Positions 53,434 through 63,937 of a stretch of 64,000 bases of DNA are shown here, piece by piece. Location of the stretch: positions 83,186,756-83,250,755 of the forward strand of contig CM060731.1 of assembly GCA_030704615.1 (NCBI GenBank). The letters run 5' to 3'. The notes beneath the pieces are model-generated. The model worked only from the letters and a program-made list of their open reading frames with translations, was not told where the DNA came from and made no database searches. The DNA comes from Takakia lepidozioides (Eukaryota > Streptophyta > Takakiopsida > Takakiales > Takakiaceae). The position numbers were made by a program, and so were the translations under genes. Positions within the stretch are counted from its first letter, which is position 1; the number at the start of each line of letters is the position of its first letter.

Positions 53434-55404
53434 ATGGACTCCCGTGTTTGGGTCAACGTGTACTTCCATCCTGATTCTCTGAAAGCTAAAATACCCTGCG
53501 ACCAAGGATTTGCGATTGTCACTGAGCAGTACTTGTGTGTGAAGTTCGGGCTCCGCCCTGGAACGGTGTTTTTGGAAGAGGAGACGAAGGATGCTTATGG
53601 AAATTTTCTGGAAAGTGCCGTCATTCTGCATGCAGATTTCGGAAAAGGCAAAGAGTGGCGGCTCCCAGCTTCTGAATCCATCCGGTACAGTGCCATTGGT
53701 GAAATCGTGCCTAAAGAGTTCCCACGCTGGAACTTGGTTGATCCTCCTTCCACAAGAGGGTCTGGCGTGCAAGATGTGAAGGATGTGGGCACCTCTTCAC
53801 AAACAGAGAAGCCCAAACATGTGAAAAGGGAAATCCAGGAAAACAGGGAAACAGTCGTCCACGACTTATCCAGTGACGATGAAGACTGTATGGTCCTTCC
53901 ATCGTATGTTTCAAAGTCGTCCGTCACTAGGAGTGTTCAGCATACACCGTCCGACTCAACTTCCGTCCGCTCAGTAATCGACATATTGCGGAGGATGAAG
54001 ACAACGGGTTCCCGCTCCAGTGACCTTCTTAGGCTTGATTACGACAAAACTCCAATCCATTCTGTGGAAACTTTGCCTGATGTTGTGGATGGGAATGCTA
54101 TCTACGAGTTCCCTCCAGTGCCGGCAGGCGCAGGCCCAGACGGCATGCTCGCAGGAATGAACAGGAAACATGACGGCCACCCTTGGTGTGTCACCAAAAC
54201 TTCATCGTCCAACCTGGGTGATGGAGTTCGAGTGAGATATGTATTGTGTGCTGGGCATCTTAAATGTTTCTCGAGCACATGTTACCATTACACTAGCAAA
54301 GGCACCAGGAATGAGACTGACTGGATTGGCAATTCGTCGACCCCATTTTGGCCTCAAGGTAGAGTTCCTGCAGGGACGTTCAAGTGTGCCCATTGCAACG
54401 CAGCCCCTACGTGCATGGCAGTGTGCAACGCCAAGTAGTACTACGTCGGGACCGTCGGCCCAGCGTGCACCAGAGCATGCATTCACATCGGAAAGCATGA
54501 GCACCCCCTCGCCAGAGGCAATTGCAGAGTCGCTTTTCAACAAGCCCAGGATATTATCAAGGAGGAGGTGAGGTTGAGGCCGGGTGCAAAACCAAAGCAG
54601 ATACAGCTCGCATCGGCACATAGGATTGCAATTGGCAGAATAATGTCGGAGGACGGAAGCACAAGAGAGAAGCTGGGCGAGGGGGACATGAAGGACCTGC
54701 TGGAAGCTGTCTCCCATGTGTGCAGCCCCAATGTCAGGAACCACATTGTCAGCTGCAAGAAACGAATCGGAAGAGGATCAGACATGCACTCCATCTTGGA
54801 AGTGAAGCGCACATGCGGCTACGACTTCATCCAAGGCAGCTTCTTTCCTGGTCAAGGCTCGGAGACGGACAGGTGCTTCATATTTAAGATGTCAACGTGT
54901 GGACCGGGGAGCGGCGTCGATTTGGTGAAGCGGATGACCAGTGGAGACCTTTCAAATTGTTGGGTCATGTTCGACCACATCCGGCAAATTACCAACCACG
55001 ATTGGGTGACAATGGGGGCACATGTATACGACCCACATTGCAAAAAGTTGATGACCATTGCTATCTGCGAAATGAAGGGAGAAGACACAGATTCGGAGTT
55101 GCATATGTGGCGCGGAATTAATGAGCAAATGGCGAGAGCCAAGTTGCCCCCTCCCGATTTTAGGGGCTTCATGGCTGACAATGCCCAGGCAAACTGGGCT
55201 GCAGTTAGGAGGGTATATGGGGACGACCCAAAGACTCCAATGGAAGGAAAGGAGAGATCTTGCGGGTTCCACTTCATGCAGAGTTTGACGCAAAACACGA
55301 AAAGGTTCGTGGCGTCACGCCACCGGCAGGATCATATCAGTATGTGCCTAGCGTGGAAAAATGCGAATTCAACAATTCCAGCGATACAGCAACGCTGTGC
55401 GTGA
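53434..55404 (+). pseudogene. MULE-2 transposase, C-terminally truncated
   Basis: The start at ATG 53434 (MDSRVWVNVYFHPDSL) aligns with the MULE-1 protein. The frame is open to a TAG at 54436-54438, where MULE-1 has CAG (Gln), then continues in the same frame to 55404. Features: N-terminal domain (YLCVKFGLRPGTVFLEEE), acidic linker, Cys/His cluster (FKCAHCNAAPTCMAVC), MULE core with GAHVYDPHCKKLMTIAICEM and GFMADNAQANWAAVRRVYG, and CGFHFMQSL. After MCLAWKNAN similarity to MULE-1 is lost. The catalytic Glu region and the SWIM finger are missing. Residual sequence to 55728 is not alignable. Confidence 0.8.
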
Positions 55405-55744
55405 TCTGTTCGGCTCCCACACATGCGGAAAGTCCAGGTCCATGATGCATAGGAACCACCTGCTCCCCAGCCGGGGTCCAGGAGAATCGTGCAATCCTGC
55501 AGGAAACTCCATTGCTCTCAGCTGGACAAGTCGAGGATCGTCCCTGTAAACATCCAGGAAGACAATGATGTCGTCTGCTTTCGGGAAAATGACTCCCGTC
55601 TGGCGTCGATAGATGTGATTCGGGCACGACATGGCCTCACGACACAGCACAAACTCAAAGCAGGGAGGAGATGGGCACAACAGAGAAGAGTGAAGAGCAA
55701 AATGAGAGCAAGGCCTCCCTCACCGTAAGGCGGGTATTTGCTCT

Positions 55745-56220
55745 CCGACGCCCAATTTCGGCGCCGTTATTACATGGAGTGCGGAAGCTTCAGCCGAGAA
55801 TTTTGTTTCCGCAGGTCAATTTCGGCGCCGTTATTGGTTGCAATCCCCAGCCTTCAGCCGGGTATTTGGTTTCCGGACCCAATTTCGGCCGTTATCGGCT
55901 GCACTCCGGTGGCTTCAGCCGAGTATTTGGTTTCCGGGGCCCATTTCGGCGCCGTTATCGCCTGCACTCCGGAGGATGCAGCCGGGTATTTGGTTGGCAG
56001 AGCCCAATTACTTTCACCGTTGTTGGCTTCACTCCCGAGCCTTCAGCCCGCTATTTCTTTTCCTGTGCCCAATTACGGCGTCGTTATACCCAACCATCCT
56101 GCACTTCTGCAATAGTACTATCCACGGTTATAGGTCGCCATTGCGTTTTCGGAGTCTGCAAACCCGGATCCTAATTCCGCTTGCGTCTCTGCCTCTGGGA
56201 TAATTTCGGTGCCGTTATTG
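55745..56220. repeat. ~65-bp minisatellite downstream of MULE-2 transposase
   Basis: Six to seven units, each containing CCAATTTCGGCGCCGTTAT and CTTCAGCCGGGTATTTGG, lie near 55750, 55818, 55880, 55943, 56008 and 56073, with an outlier at 56200. They share half of the palindrome core but are not fully symmetric. Confidence 0.8.
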
Positions 56221-56456
56221 CCCAGAATTCAGTTATTCTATGACCTGGCCTGGCGGTCCATGAGCCTGGGCTCCAAGTCATGAGCGTACACTGGTACTCA
56301 TGAGCGGAGTGCTTCCAGCATGAGCGCGAAAATCTTCGATTTTTGATTATTTTATAGTTTTTGGCCCGAAAAAAATCTGCCGAAATTCGAAGTGTGTTAC
56401 TTTGCGGCTCATGGGTTAGCCATGCCTGCTCATGAGCTCATGGAATAGCAACCCCC
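56221..56456. other. MULE-2 right terminal region
   Basis: Five to six CATGAGC subterminal repeats in both orientations, ending in the terminal inverted repeat. No gene. Confidence 0.7.
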
Positions 56457-56465
56457 GGTCTATCC
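56457..56465. repeat. 9-bp target-site duplication GGTCTATCC (right)
   Basis: Exact copy of 45390-45398. Removing MULE-2 and one copy restores a continuous intron 3/exon 4 junction (TACTAAT branch-like site, then ATAG|ACC). Confidence 0.9.
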
Positions 56466-58172
56466 AACCACCCAGCATATTAGTAAGCACCAAACACCAC
56501 AAAAACGAGTTGTTGCCACAACAATTTGGTTAAGAATGTATCACCTTTTCTGTTTCATCCACACAGGATGTGGCTAGATGATGGAGCTTCTCCAATGTCA
56601 TCGTGGGCTTCAGAGCGCGGGAGTAGTGCTTCCCCACCTCCACCAGAAAGTCGGCACCAAGGGCGGGATCAGCTATGGCCAAGTACTTTACCATCCGCGA
56701 CTTGTACTTTATGCGGGCCTTCGCCTCCGCAGCTTTGAGATAGGATTCCAGTGCCGGGAGGGTTAGTTTCTTCTCCTCTGACTCCATGTAGAACCTCCGC
56801 GCATGTGCCAAATCATGTTGAAATTTTGTCTGTCAAGAATGCGCACATAAGATTAGAAATCCCGGTCAACACTTTTTTTTCTTTTGGGGGACTAGAGACA
56901 TTAGCTAAACAAAACAGTAAGAGCTTTACCCGAAATATGTAGTCCACCATGGCGTCCACACTTAGCCTATACCAGGTTCTGTCTGCCTTTGCCTCCGACT
57001 TGCGCAGGAGGTCAGCACTCAGCGAATTGGCAAACTCTTGCACCCCCTGCTTCCCAACGTCCTTCACTCGGAAGAGCATATGGGACAAGTTGGTGGCAAT
57101 GAAGGCATTCTCAGTCACCCTGCAATGCCACATTCCCATCAAACAATACTGAAATGGGAATTTGCAACATATATGAGGATTCGCAATGAAATGACTTACA
57201 AATTGAAAGTCCAAAAGCAAGAGGCGTTGTAACTTACGAGTCGATGTCCGCCATTGCAGCTTTGAGAAGACTGCAATCTTTGGGCCCCACAACCTTCAGC
57301 ACAACACACTCCACGGCGAAATGCCAATCCAGGTCGTTGGGGTGGGCTTCGGCTATGTACTCCATCCATGCTAGGAGGCGATGATTGCCGTCCCACACGT
57401 AAAACATCTTTCCGGACAAGTGCTGGAAAAGAGGATCAGTAGCAATCGATCTCTCGAACTCCTCATTTCGCCTTTGCCAATGGGGACCCCATTTGTCCAC
57501 CTCATCGGAAGTGTGGGCACGGGAAGCTCCGTGGTCGTTCTCAATGGAAACGTAAAACGCGACAGACCCCATTCGATATCCCTCCCGGAAAAAGAATTTC
57601 AGCTTGTCGATATCGCCTGGGAGGGCAGGTCTCGCCACCTGCAATGACACCAAGCGGCAAAGGGGAATTCGAAGCTTGGCCGGGTACACCATGCCCCCCA
57701 ACACCCTGCCAATGTTGTTGTGGGTTGCCTCCAACATCTTGGCAGCGGCCAACTTCATATCCACCTCCGACATGACGTCTGCTGCAGAGGGGTTCTCCGG
57801 CAGGCCACCAGGACCGCCAAATCCAGCCTGTATGCTGCGGGTTTGGGGCCTGGGGATGTCCGGGAGGATGTCATCCTGGTCAGAAAGCTCCCTGTCGTCC
57901 TCCTCAACATGGTCAACCACCGGCGGATGCACCTCCACCACTCTCCCCGTCTCTACTGCCCTCTCCGCGGCTTCACCTCGAACTCCCACAATCCGGGCTC
58001 TTTGTGGTGTTCTTTCCTCTCCTCCAGTCTCCACCGTATGGGTGGCTGCGTGGGCTGCTCCCACCCGCGATGGTGTCACCGGTAAGGATGCAGCCGGTGC
58101 GCTACTGCCTTTTTCTGGTGTCTTGGAGGGATCCAGCTTCTCTGTGCGACCCTCGCTTACGAGAGGTGTCAT

Positions 58173-58796
58173 GTCGTCATCCCTGGCCTCATCAGTGGCC
58201 TTTTCTCTTGCCTCCTGGCTAGCCTTACATGTGCGGTCTTCTCCGTTTTGTTTTTTTGTTTTGGCATCTACAGCCTGGCATCCTTGGGATTATGGAAACT
58301 GGCAATGAGCTTAATCCTGCCATTGTGATTAAGTGAGCTGGGATGGCTGTGAGAAATCCCGTGTGTCACAGTGAGGGTTTGGGGGGGCACTAGCGTAGCT
58401 GAGTAGTAGTTGACATGTTTGTGAGTTGTCCAAGTAAGGGGGTTAGTCAGGAGTTGGTCGGTAGAGAGTATTGAGAGCCATAGGGACTCGGGGTTATGGT
58501 CAAAGTGGGCGAGGAAGGTCTGCAGACCGATCTGTAGGGGAGCATTCAAGGTATAGTCATGCATAAGAGGGGGGGGCAGGGGTTAACGTGGGTTTTGAGA
58601 CTAGTAGAGAGAGAGTAACAACATTGCGTTAAAGTTGTATGAGGTTTCACAAGCAAGCAAAGGGAGAGAGTGGGGCGTGTACACCTGGTATGTTGCCGTG
58701 TCTCCTCGTTGTTTGTGAGCAGGGGTTGGGGATGCCTAACATTGGGGGAGGTTGGGGAAGCAGTCGCCCCGCTCCAGCTATCCACGTTGAAATCAT
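58173..58796. other. Stretch with no recognised gene
   Basis: The first bases may hold more of the fusion gene's N-terminus: the frame upstream of 58172 stays open to about 58265 as KKQNGEDRTCKASQEAREK. Beyond that, nothing recognisable on either strand. Confidence 0.35.
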
Positions 58797-58960
58797 TCAA
58801 TGCCACGCCATTCTGCTTTCCAGCTTGCAGGCTTTGTATCTTGATGCACTATGCAAGAGACAGACATAAGTATGTGATTTTGCAAAAATGCCTCTTTCGC
58901 TCAAAATCTGTAGAGCCTCTTTCAGTTGCCCTGCCTCACATAGGGTCCTCACATGCCCGG
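58797..58960 (-). pseudogene. PPR protein N-terminal fragment
   Basis: The last 53 codons of a long minus-strand frame read TLCEAGQLKEALQILSERGI and then SHTYVCLLHSASRYKA. This is the typical first repeat of a plant pentatricopeptide-repeat protein. It stops at 58797 right after RMAWH, where PPR proteins continue with more repeats. PPR proteins bind organelle RNA; this is only a fragment. The upstream part of the same 502-codon frame is not PPR. Confidence 0.55.
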
Positions 58961-59564
58961 AAGTGCCAGGAGTATGGCAGACTCCCTGGAACAGTGGGAC
59001 AGAGTGGTAAAGCATACTGTTGTGGCAACTGGGCTGTGGAGACTGACTTGGACGTCTGGGGACTCCTCTTGGTCCTCTTTCGGAAGCTATGGTCATGGTG
59101 GAGGGGCCTGATTTTATCAACTGTGCAGCTGCCACGTCTGCTTCCAGTTGACCATGTACGGTAGTCTCTAAAATAATAGCCAGCAGCCTGTTGTGGACGA
59201 TCATTTTTGATGTGAGAGAATCAAACACAACCCGCCAATGAGGTGATGTCGTGGGGGCCATATTGAAATCATTGGAGGGCAATGCATTGGCAATGCATGT
59301 CGCTGTTCTTTGCATCAGCATTGCATGCCACCATGCATATCTACACAGACTCATTCCTCCAAGAGCTTTCCGTTGCAAGAGTGTGCCCGTGCAAGCCAGA
59401 TCTGCGAAGTGCAGTATGGGAACACTCTCCACCATGTATTGCATGAAAATAGAAAAAATATTTGAGTTGGGCACCCAGCCATTACACCCTGAGTTCCCCC
59501 TGAAGATGACAGTTGAGCTGTGCATGTGTGGTGCCGTGGGGTATGTGGCGGGAGTTTTTTGAGT

Positions 59565-59785
59565 TGCATCATTTTCTTGGACAAGGTTTGCCATTTGCCC
59601 CACCTGTGATTCAAGCTCCTGTACTCTTTCATGTCCCAGCTGTGCTATCATTGTTTGGAGTCCACCAAACTCTCCTCTTGACTTTGCCAATCTTTGTATT
59701 ACAGCCCCATACTGGGCCTCGGCAGTACCAGTTCTCTCTTGCAGAGCCACCAATTTCTCATGCAGTTCCAAGGCAACACTATCTA
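59565..59785 (-). pseudogene. Coiled-coil exon fragment
   Basis: Within the frame 60305-58797, about 70 codons form a clear coiled coil (LELHEKLVALQERTGTAEAQ, then GLQTMIAQLGHERVQELESQ). It is preceded by an acceptor-like TTCACTAG. The gene of origin is unknown; neighbouring fragments look unrelated. Confidence 0.35.
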
Positions 59786-59895
59786 GTGAATATTTGAACA
59801 GACAGGAGGAGAGTGCATGGGTGTAACACCTGAAACATCCATAATGGGTCCATAAAGAAGGAGTGAAGACCTGTTGTTGGGATGTGGCCTTGGTA

Positions 59896-61356
59896 TTAGA
59901 GCATGTAGCTAGTTGGAGATGGTGTGAGGTGAGGGAAGTTATGGTGGTCGAGCTCCAACTCCTCACGCAGGTAGCCTCTGAAGTCAGATTCGTCGGTTGA
60001 AGGTCGGAAGGGCGCCAGAGATAGGGGTGAAGCCTCCGAGCTCGCCAAGGTGCTGTCGTGAGCCAAAAAGTAGGTAGCACTCGGTTCAAAAAGGCTGAGC
60101 GTGCTCTCAGCTGCGTGGGCGTGCAATGTAACCCTAAAGTGTTGTCTGTATGCTTGCCTCCGGGGGCTGCGATAGTCTTGAAGCGGAGGCAGCAGGGGTG
60201 GAGTAGTCCGTAATGAAAAGAAGTCACCCCGCATATATTCGAAGTGATAGCAGTGAAACATAAAGGTTGTGAAACTACCGACATGCAATCGCTTGGAGGA
60301 ACCATAAGGGCAGAGAACCCTTAATATACTTTCAAGATCGCCAGTTGGGATAATGAATATGTTGTGCATGGGGGCGGTAGTAACCTCCCCGTTGTGAGTA
60401 TAAATCGTCATTGGGTGCTGAAGGGACAGGTGCCCCGAGGTCTTCCAGGAGACACTATAGAGCTCGCTGGCAGCCTAAACTGGTCGATGGTAAAGATGTG
60501 TCGCCTTAGGGATATCAATCGAAGTGGGGCTCCAAGCTTGATACATAGAGGGGGGATGGGAGATATCCCAGCTGAGTAGCTTGGTGTCGTAGCACACAGA
60601 GGACTGAGAGGGAATAATGCAAACAACTTGCTTGGTGGTAGCCTCTGAATCAGTCTTGGAAGAGCACAACCATGTGCGGTGTTGGAGATGAGGGCAACCC
60701 ACTAAGGCCAATGGCTTCTACAAAGTGACAATCTCGGCGGGGGTAAGGCGAGAGTGGGCAAAATTAAACGTTAGAGTATCAATTGAGACGCGCGGCTCAG
60801 CATGAAACAACAGGGAAGGGGAGCAGATCGGCCAGCAGTAAAGCGGGGCGCCTTTGCAAGTGCAGAGCTCCGGAGTCAAGCTAACGGCAGCAATAGATGA
60901 TGGAGTGCTATCACGAGTAGCAATAAAAAGCAAGGCAGCTTCGCAGGGATTAGACCGCTGGTAAACATCTGCCACATAAAGGATGGGGGAGCACGAATCA
61001 TTGCAACTTCCAGTTGTGGGAGCTCCGACAGTATAAACATGATCTGCAAATGTCTCCAACTGCGATGACGAAATGCAGTCACAAGAAGTTGCAGGGCGGG
61101 TAGCTGGGCTAGTAGAAACCATGTTGGCAAGAGAGTGTCGATAAGGGGGCATCAATATCATTAAAAAGTTGCACGGTGGAATCATTTGATCTCGCCGCAA
61201 CAAGGTGGGAGCTTCAGTCATGTGTTGCCGAGCTGAGACGATGTTATGGGAGAACTCCAGGGACGCGGCTTGAGCATGCAGGTGGGTGGACAGCCGATTA
61301 TGAACAGCCATTGAAAACAAGAGGATAAGAAAACAACAGGAGAAAACTAGGTCCAT
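59896..61356 (-). pseudogene. Putative secreted protein pseudogene
   Basis: One frame runs from ATG 61356 to 59896, about 486 codons, broken only by two TAG codons (60718-60720 and 60475-60477). The N-terminus MDLVFSCCFLILLFSMAV is a strong signal peptide. The body is rich in Cys, Ser and aromatic residues (CNDSCSPILYVADVYQR, CPHLQHRTWLCSSKTDS) as in extracellular proteins. No family is recognised. The two stops may be decay or read as sense; no paralogue is in the window for comparison. Confidence 0.4.
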
Positions 61357-62367
61357 AGCACACTAACAAATGAATGAAATTGTCTACAAATTCATCCATG
61401 TCTCTCATTCATGAAAGGTAATCTATATTCGGAGTCCATGTGTAAAATGGCTAAGTGCAAGTTAGTGTTTGAGAGTCCAATTGTGGACAAACTGGGAATG
61501 TGACAGCCCAGAGTGCAGGTCCTAAGAGTCCATAGCTCCATGAAAAATCATCTAATTTGTAAAATAATCATACCAACATGTAGATATGGTAGATGGCTAG
61601 CAACATTCAATCTCATTTAGGATGAAGATAAACTTATTTGCACAATGTTACAAATAATATGAAGATCACTCACTGAAAAACTGAAGTGTGACGTCCAAAT
61701 TGAGCCTGAGCCTGCACTCACCCCACTTTGTCCGCTATCCGTCAGCGTGGAAGTCGGCACCAACTTCATAGCTTGCAGTGACACAGTGTGCTCATTTGCA
61801 GATTTGCTGTTGACATCCGAAAGTCGGCACCGACTTCCTCAGTTGAGGAAGTGACGTGGGGCCTCCGGTTTTCATTGCCCTTACTTCATGCGAGGTAGAG
61901 TGTCATAACGCATGATTACTTTGTTCTCCTTCCAACGTCGGCACAAACTTTCGAATGCAGTACTGGCCATGTGCATTCATACTGCTCAGAGTTAGTCCAT
62001 GCAAGCTGGCAAGCTGGAAGTGGAGCAGTTTAGTACACAACAACACGACATGATATCAGTCGATCGCTTCTGCAGACAGCTGTATATATGAAGTTCTTGA
62101 GGGGAGAGCATAAGGGAGTTGGGCCAAACCGGGAGGAACTACTCTTGCGCGCCGCATGGAGGTCCAATGATCCCATGAAATGGGGGTAGGCGGTAAAGTC
62201 ATGCATTGTAGGGACACCATTGCACAGCCACGCAGAGGGTTTGGAAGGTGATATTGTCACAAAGACCACAAAGCGGAAGATACTAGTTTGTGACCTTCAA
62301 GACGACGAAGAAGAACACTCTTGGAGGGCAGACAGGAACCTGAAGATGGGACCAAGGAAGGCACATA
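61357..62367. other. Intergenic stretch with GTCGGCACCGAC motifs
   Basis: Three motifs of the form GAAGTCGGCACC(A/G)ACTTC occur at about 61751, 61820 and 61937, another palindromic word with a variable centre. No coding region is recognised. Confidence 0.45.
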
Positions 62368-63210
62368 GTGCTGGTGGATCCAGACAGAACCCTTGAAAGC
62401 CATTCAGATGACGACATGCATAGCGTAGGCACAAGTTTTCCCGTCCAATATGGCAAGCCTGTTTTTGAGACGTCCGTGTCCACAGCTCTGTGGCATATTG
62501 CAAGAACAACCGATGCATCTCGGGCAAAATGTTGGGCTATCCGGGTGGATAACAACCTTGTAGACAGCCTATTTGGAGTGCCCAATCCTGGGGAGTTCCG
62601 GCTCCCCGCTTCGAGGGAATTTTCCAGCTGCCATTCTTTGCTTGCAAGTGGCAAGATGCAAGAGTTCTGGTTCTGTCCACATGACATTCAGCAGTGTATT
62701 CGTGGAAGGGTTCACAAGGATGTGAAGGACAGACAAGATCCACCCCATGTATGGCCAGTAATGGTTGGGACGAATTTGACCCAAGATGAAGTGAACTGTC
62801 TGTCAGCCGCGAGATTCAGACTCGTTCCCCGGGATGATGTTCGATGATGTTCCTCAATTGAATGTGGATGCAGAGTATGCAGCTTCGTTCTGTACACTTC
62901 AAGATCGTGACTATTATCCAAAAACTAGGTGGAACAAGGCCTACAACCGCAAGAAACAATCTGCAGTTAATAGGGCAAAAGTCCGGTTGGCAATGTCTCT
63001 GACAGCCACCATTCCATGATGTCCCTCAACCAGGAATTGGGAGAGTTTACAATGTCAACACTGCAGGGTCAACCAAAAATGGGGAGGTCTACAAGGTCTC
63101 TATCGACACTTACCCAGACTGCACCTGTATAGATTTTGTGAAGATGCGAAACCTAAAGGACCTTATGCAATGCCGACTTGCCAGTGATAAGCTACCCAAC
63201 TCTAAGTATT
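62368..63210 (+). pseudogene. MULE transposase C-terminal remnant
   Basis: The plus strand encodes HIARTTDASRAKCWAIRVD, MQEFWFCPHDIQQCI and LTQDEVNCLSAARFRLVPRD, matching the C-terminal third of the MULE-1 transposase (WRIARTLPAFRGKCCAIRVD, FWFCRHDIMTCVF). After a frame change (62834) and another (about 63010) the SWIM first half CTCIDF follows. The second half of the finger is lost. It may be the remains of the transposase that once faced the cargo gene copy 2. Confidence 0.7.
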
Positions 63211-63750
63211 AATGAGATCTGCTCCATGCTTCGGATTGACCCATGTACTTGGAAGGAGTAGAAGAGGACTGGATCCTATTTACAATGATTTGCTGCTCTA
63301 CAATGGGACTGTTTGTTAGTGGCAGCAGACCTCAAACATTTGGGAGATACACTCTGCAAGTCTTTTCCCATTTATGACAGACTTTTAAAGGCTATGGGGA
63401 AGGGACTTCCCATTCACAATCACTTCTGGAATATAGACGCGTTCAATGAAGAGATAAGCTTAGGGAAATTGGGCTGGGAGAGTGAGGGGCCGTGCACAAC
63501 TCATTGACCATTATGGCCTACAGCCATAACCGCCCAGGATACATGAGTTTTCAAAGCTCGTTAGATAAGAGGGGGCCGGTGTGGTCCTTTGCACAACCTT
63601 CACTAGGTGAATGAGAGCATTCCAAAGGCCCTCACTTCTATGTGTGACAAGGGCATAATATACAGATGTAATTTACTTGTCTACTGCATGGGATTTGCAG
63701 TGACAGGATAATATAGATTAACTAAATGACTTAATTTTCAACCATACCTA
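63211..63750. other. Stretch with no recognised gene
   Basis: Only short frames; no repeats or motifs recognised. Confidence 0.35.
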
Positions 63751-63937
63751 TCATAGGACATCAGTACAGCGAACACAACATCGATTCAAAATTGTTTCTA
63801 CAACACTTCCAGCCTCAGGGACAAGCTGAGCAGTCAATCCATTCCATAAATGCGCTGTGTAGGACTCCTCCAATATTTTAGTCAGCAATTCTCCCTGTTC
63901 TTGCTGTTGGTGTGTTTCCACTGGTCCTTTTAAGTAC
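63751..63937 (-). CDS. Possible exon of a host gene (window edge)
   Basis: On the minus strand a pyrimidine-rich acceptor (CTCTTTCTCTTCAG) is followed by an open, well-balanced stretch: YLKGPVETHQQQEQGELLTK, then LNRCCVRCTDV and a stop. The rest of the gene would lie beyond 64000. No domain is recognised. Confidence 0.35.

Larger units (their letters stand above)
45399..56456. mobile_element. Complete 11-kb MULE carrying a cargo gene (MULE-2)
   Basis: Both ends are present: GAGGTTTACTATTTCATGAG on the left and, in reverse complement, GGGGGTTGCTATTCCATGAG on the right (17 of 21 bases match to the shared CATGAGC), each followed by CATGAGC-type subterminal repeats. Perfect 9-bp duplications flank it, the size usual for Mutator-like elements. 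Contents: cargo gene on the minus strand (46090-50986), a palindromic array (51480-53200), transposase on the plus strand (53434-55400) and a second palindromic minisatellite (55745-56220). The transposase lacks its C-terminal part, so movement would need help from another copy. Confidence 0.88.
41614..58172 (-). pseudogene. ParB-like/methyltransferase-like fusion gene, copy 2 (split by a MULE)
   Basis: Minus strand, nine exons by eye: 58172-57238, 57119-56930, 56829-56545, then after the inserted MULE 45392-45267, 45171-44957, 43674-42556, 42467-42203, 42117-41916, 41791-41614. Exons 2, 3 and 5 have exactly the lengths of copy 1 (190, 285 and 215). The ParB-like part has YVWDGNHRLLAWMEYI; the methyltransferase-like part has MILLDIPDGE and, across exons 7/8, RILDLTCGTG...MWAGTLSDRHVFAFEPD. 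Damage: a TAA at 43608-43610 where copy 1 has Trp, one frameshift near 43295, and the 11-kb insertion at the exon 4 acceptor. The N-terminus may extend beyond 58172. Confidence 0.75.
41123..58300. mobile_element. MULE cargo half (inverted partner of MULE-1)
   Basis: The terminus is GGGGGCTGCTATTTCATG with CATGAGC subterminal repeats to 41180. Inside is the second copy of the ParB-methyltransferase gene with its 3' end facing the terminus, the same layout as in the complete MULE at 45399-56456. That complete MULE is inserted in the gene. The far side (beyond about 58300) is degraded or rearranged and no second terminus was found. Confidence 0.6.

Noticed and set aside
59800-60305. N-terminal part of the 502-codon minus-strand frame (60305-58797) as a protein
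   Set aside because: The overlapping frame that continues the signal-peptide pseudogene (down to 59896) looks coding; this part is its shadow.
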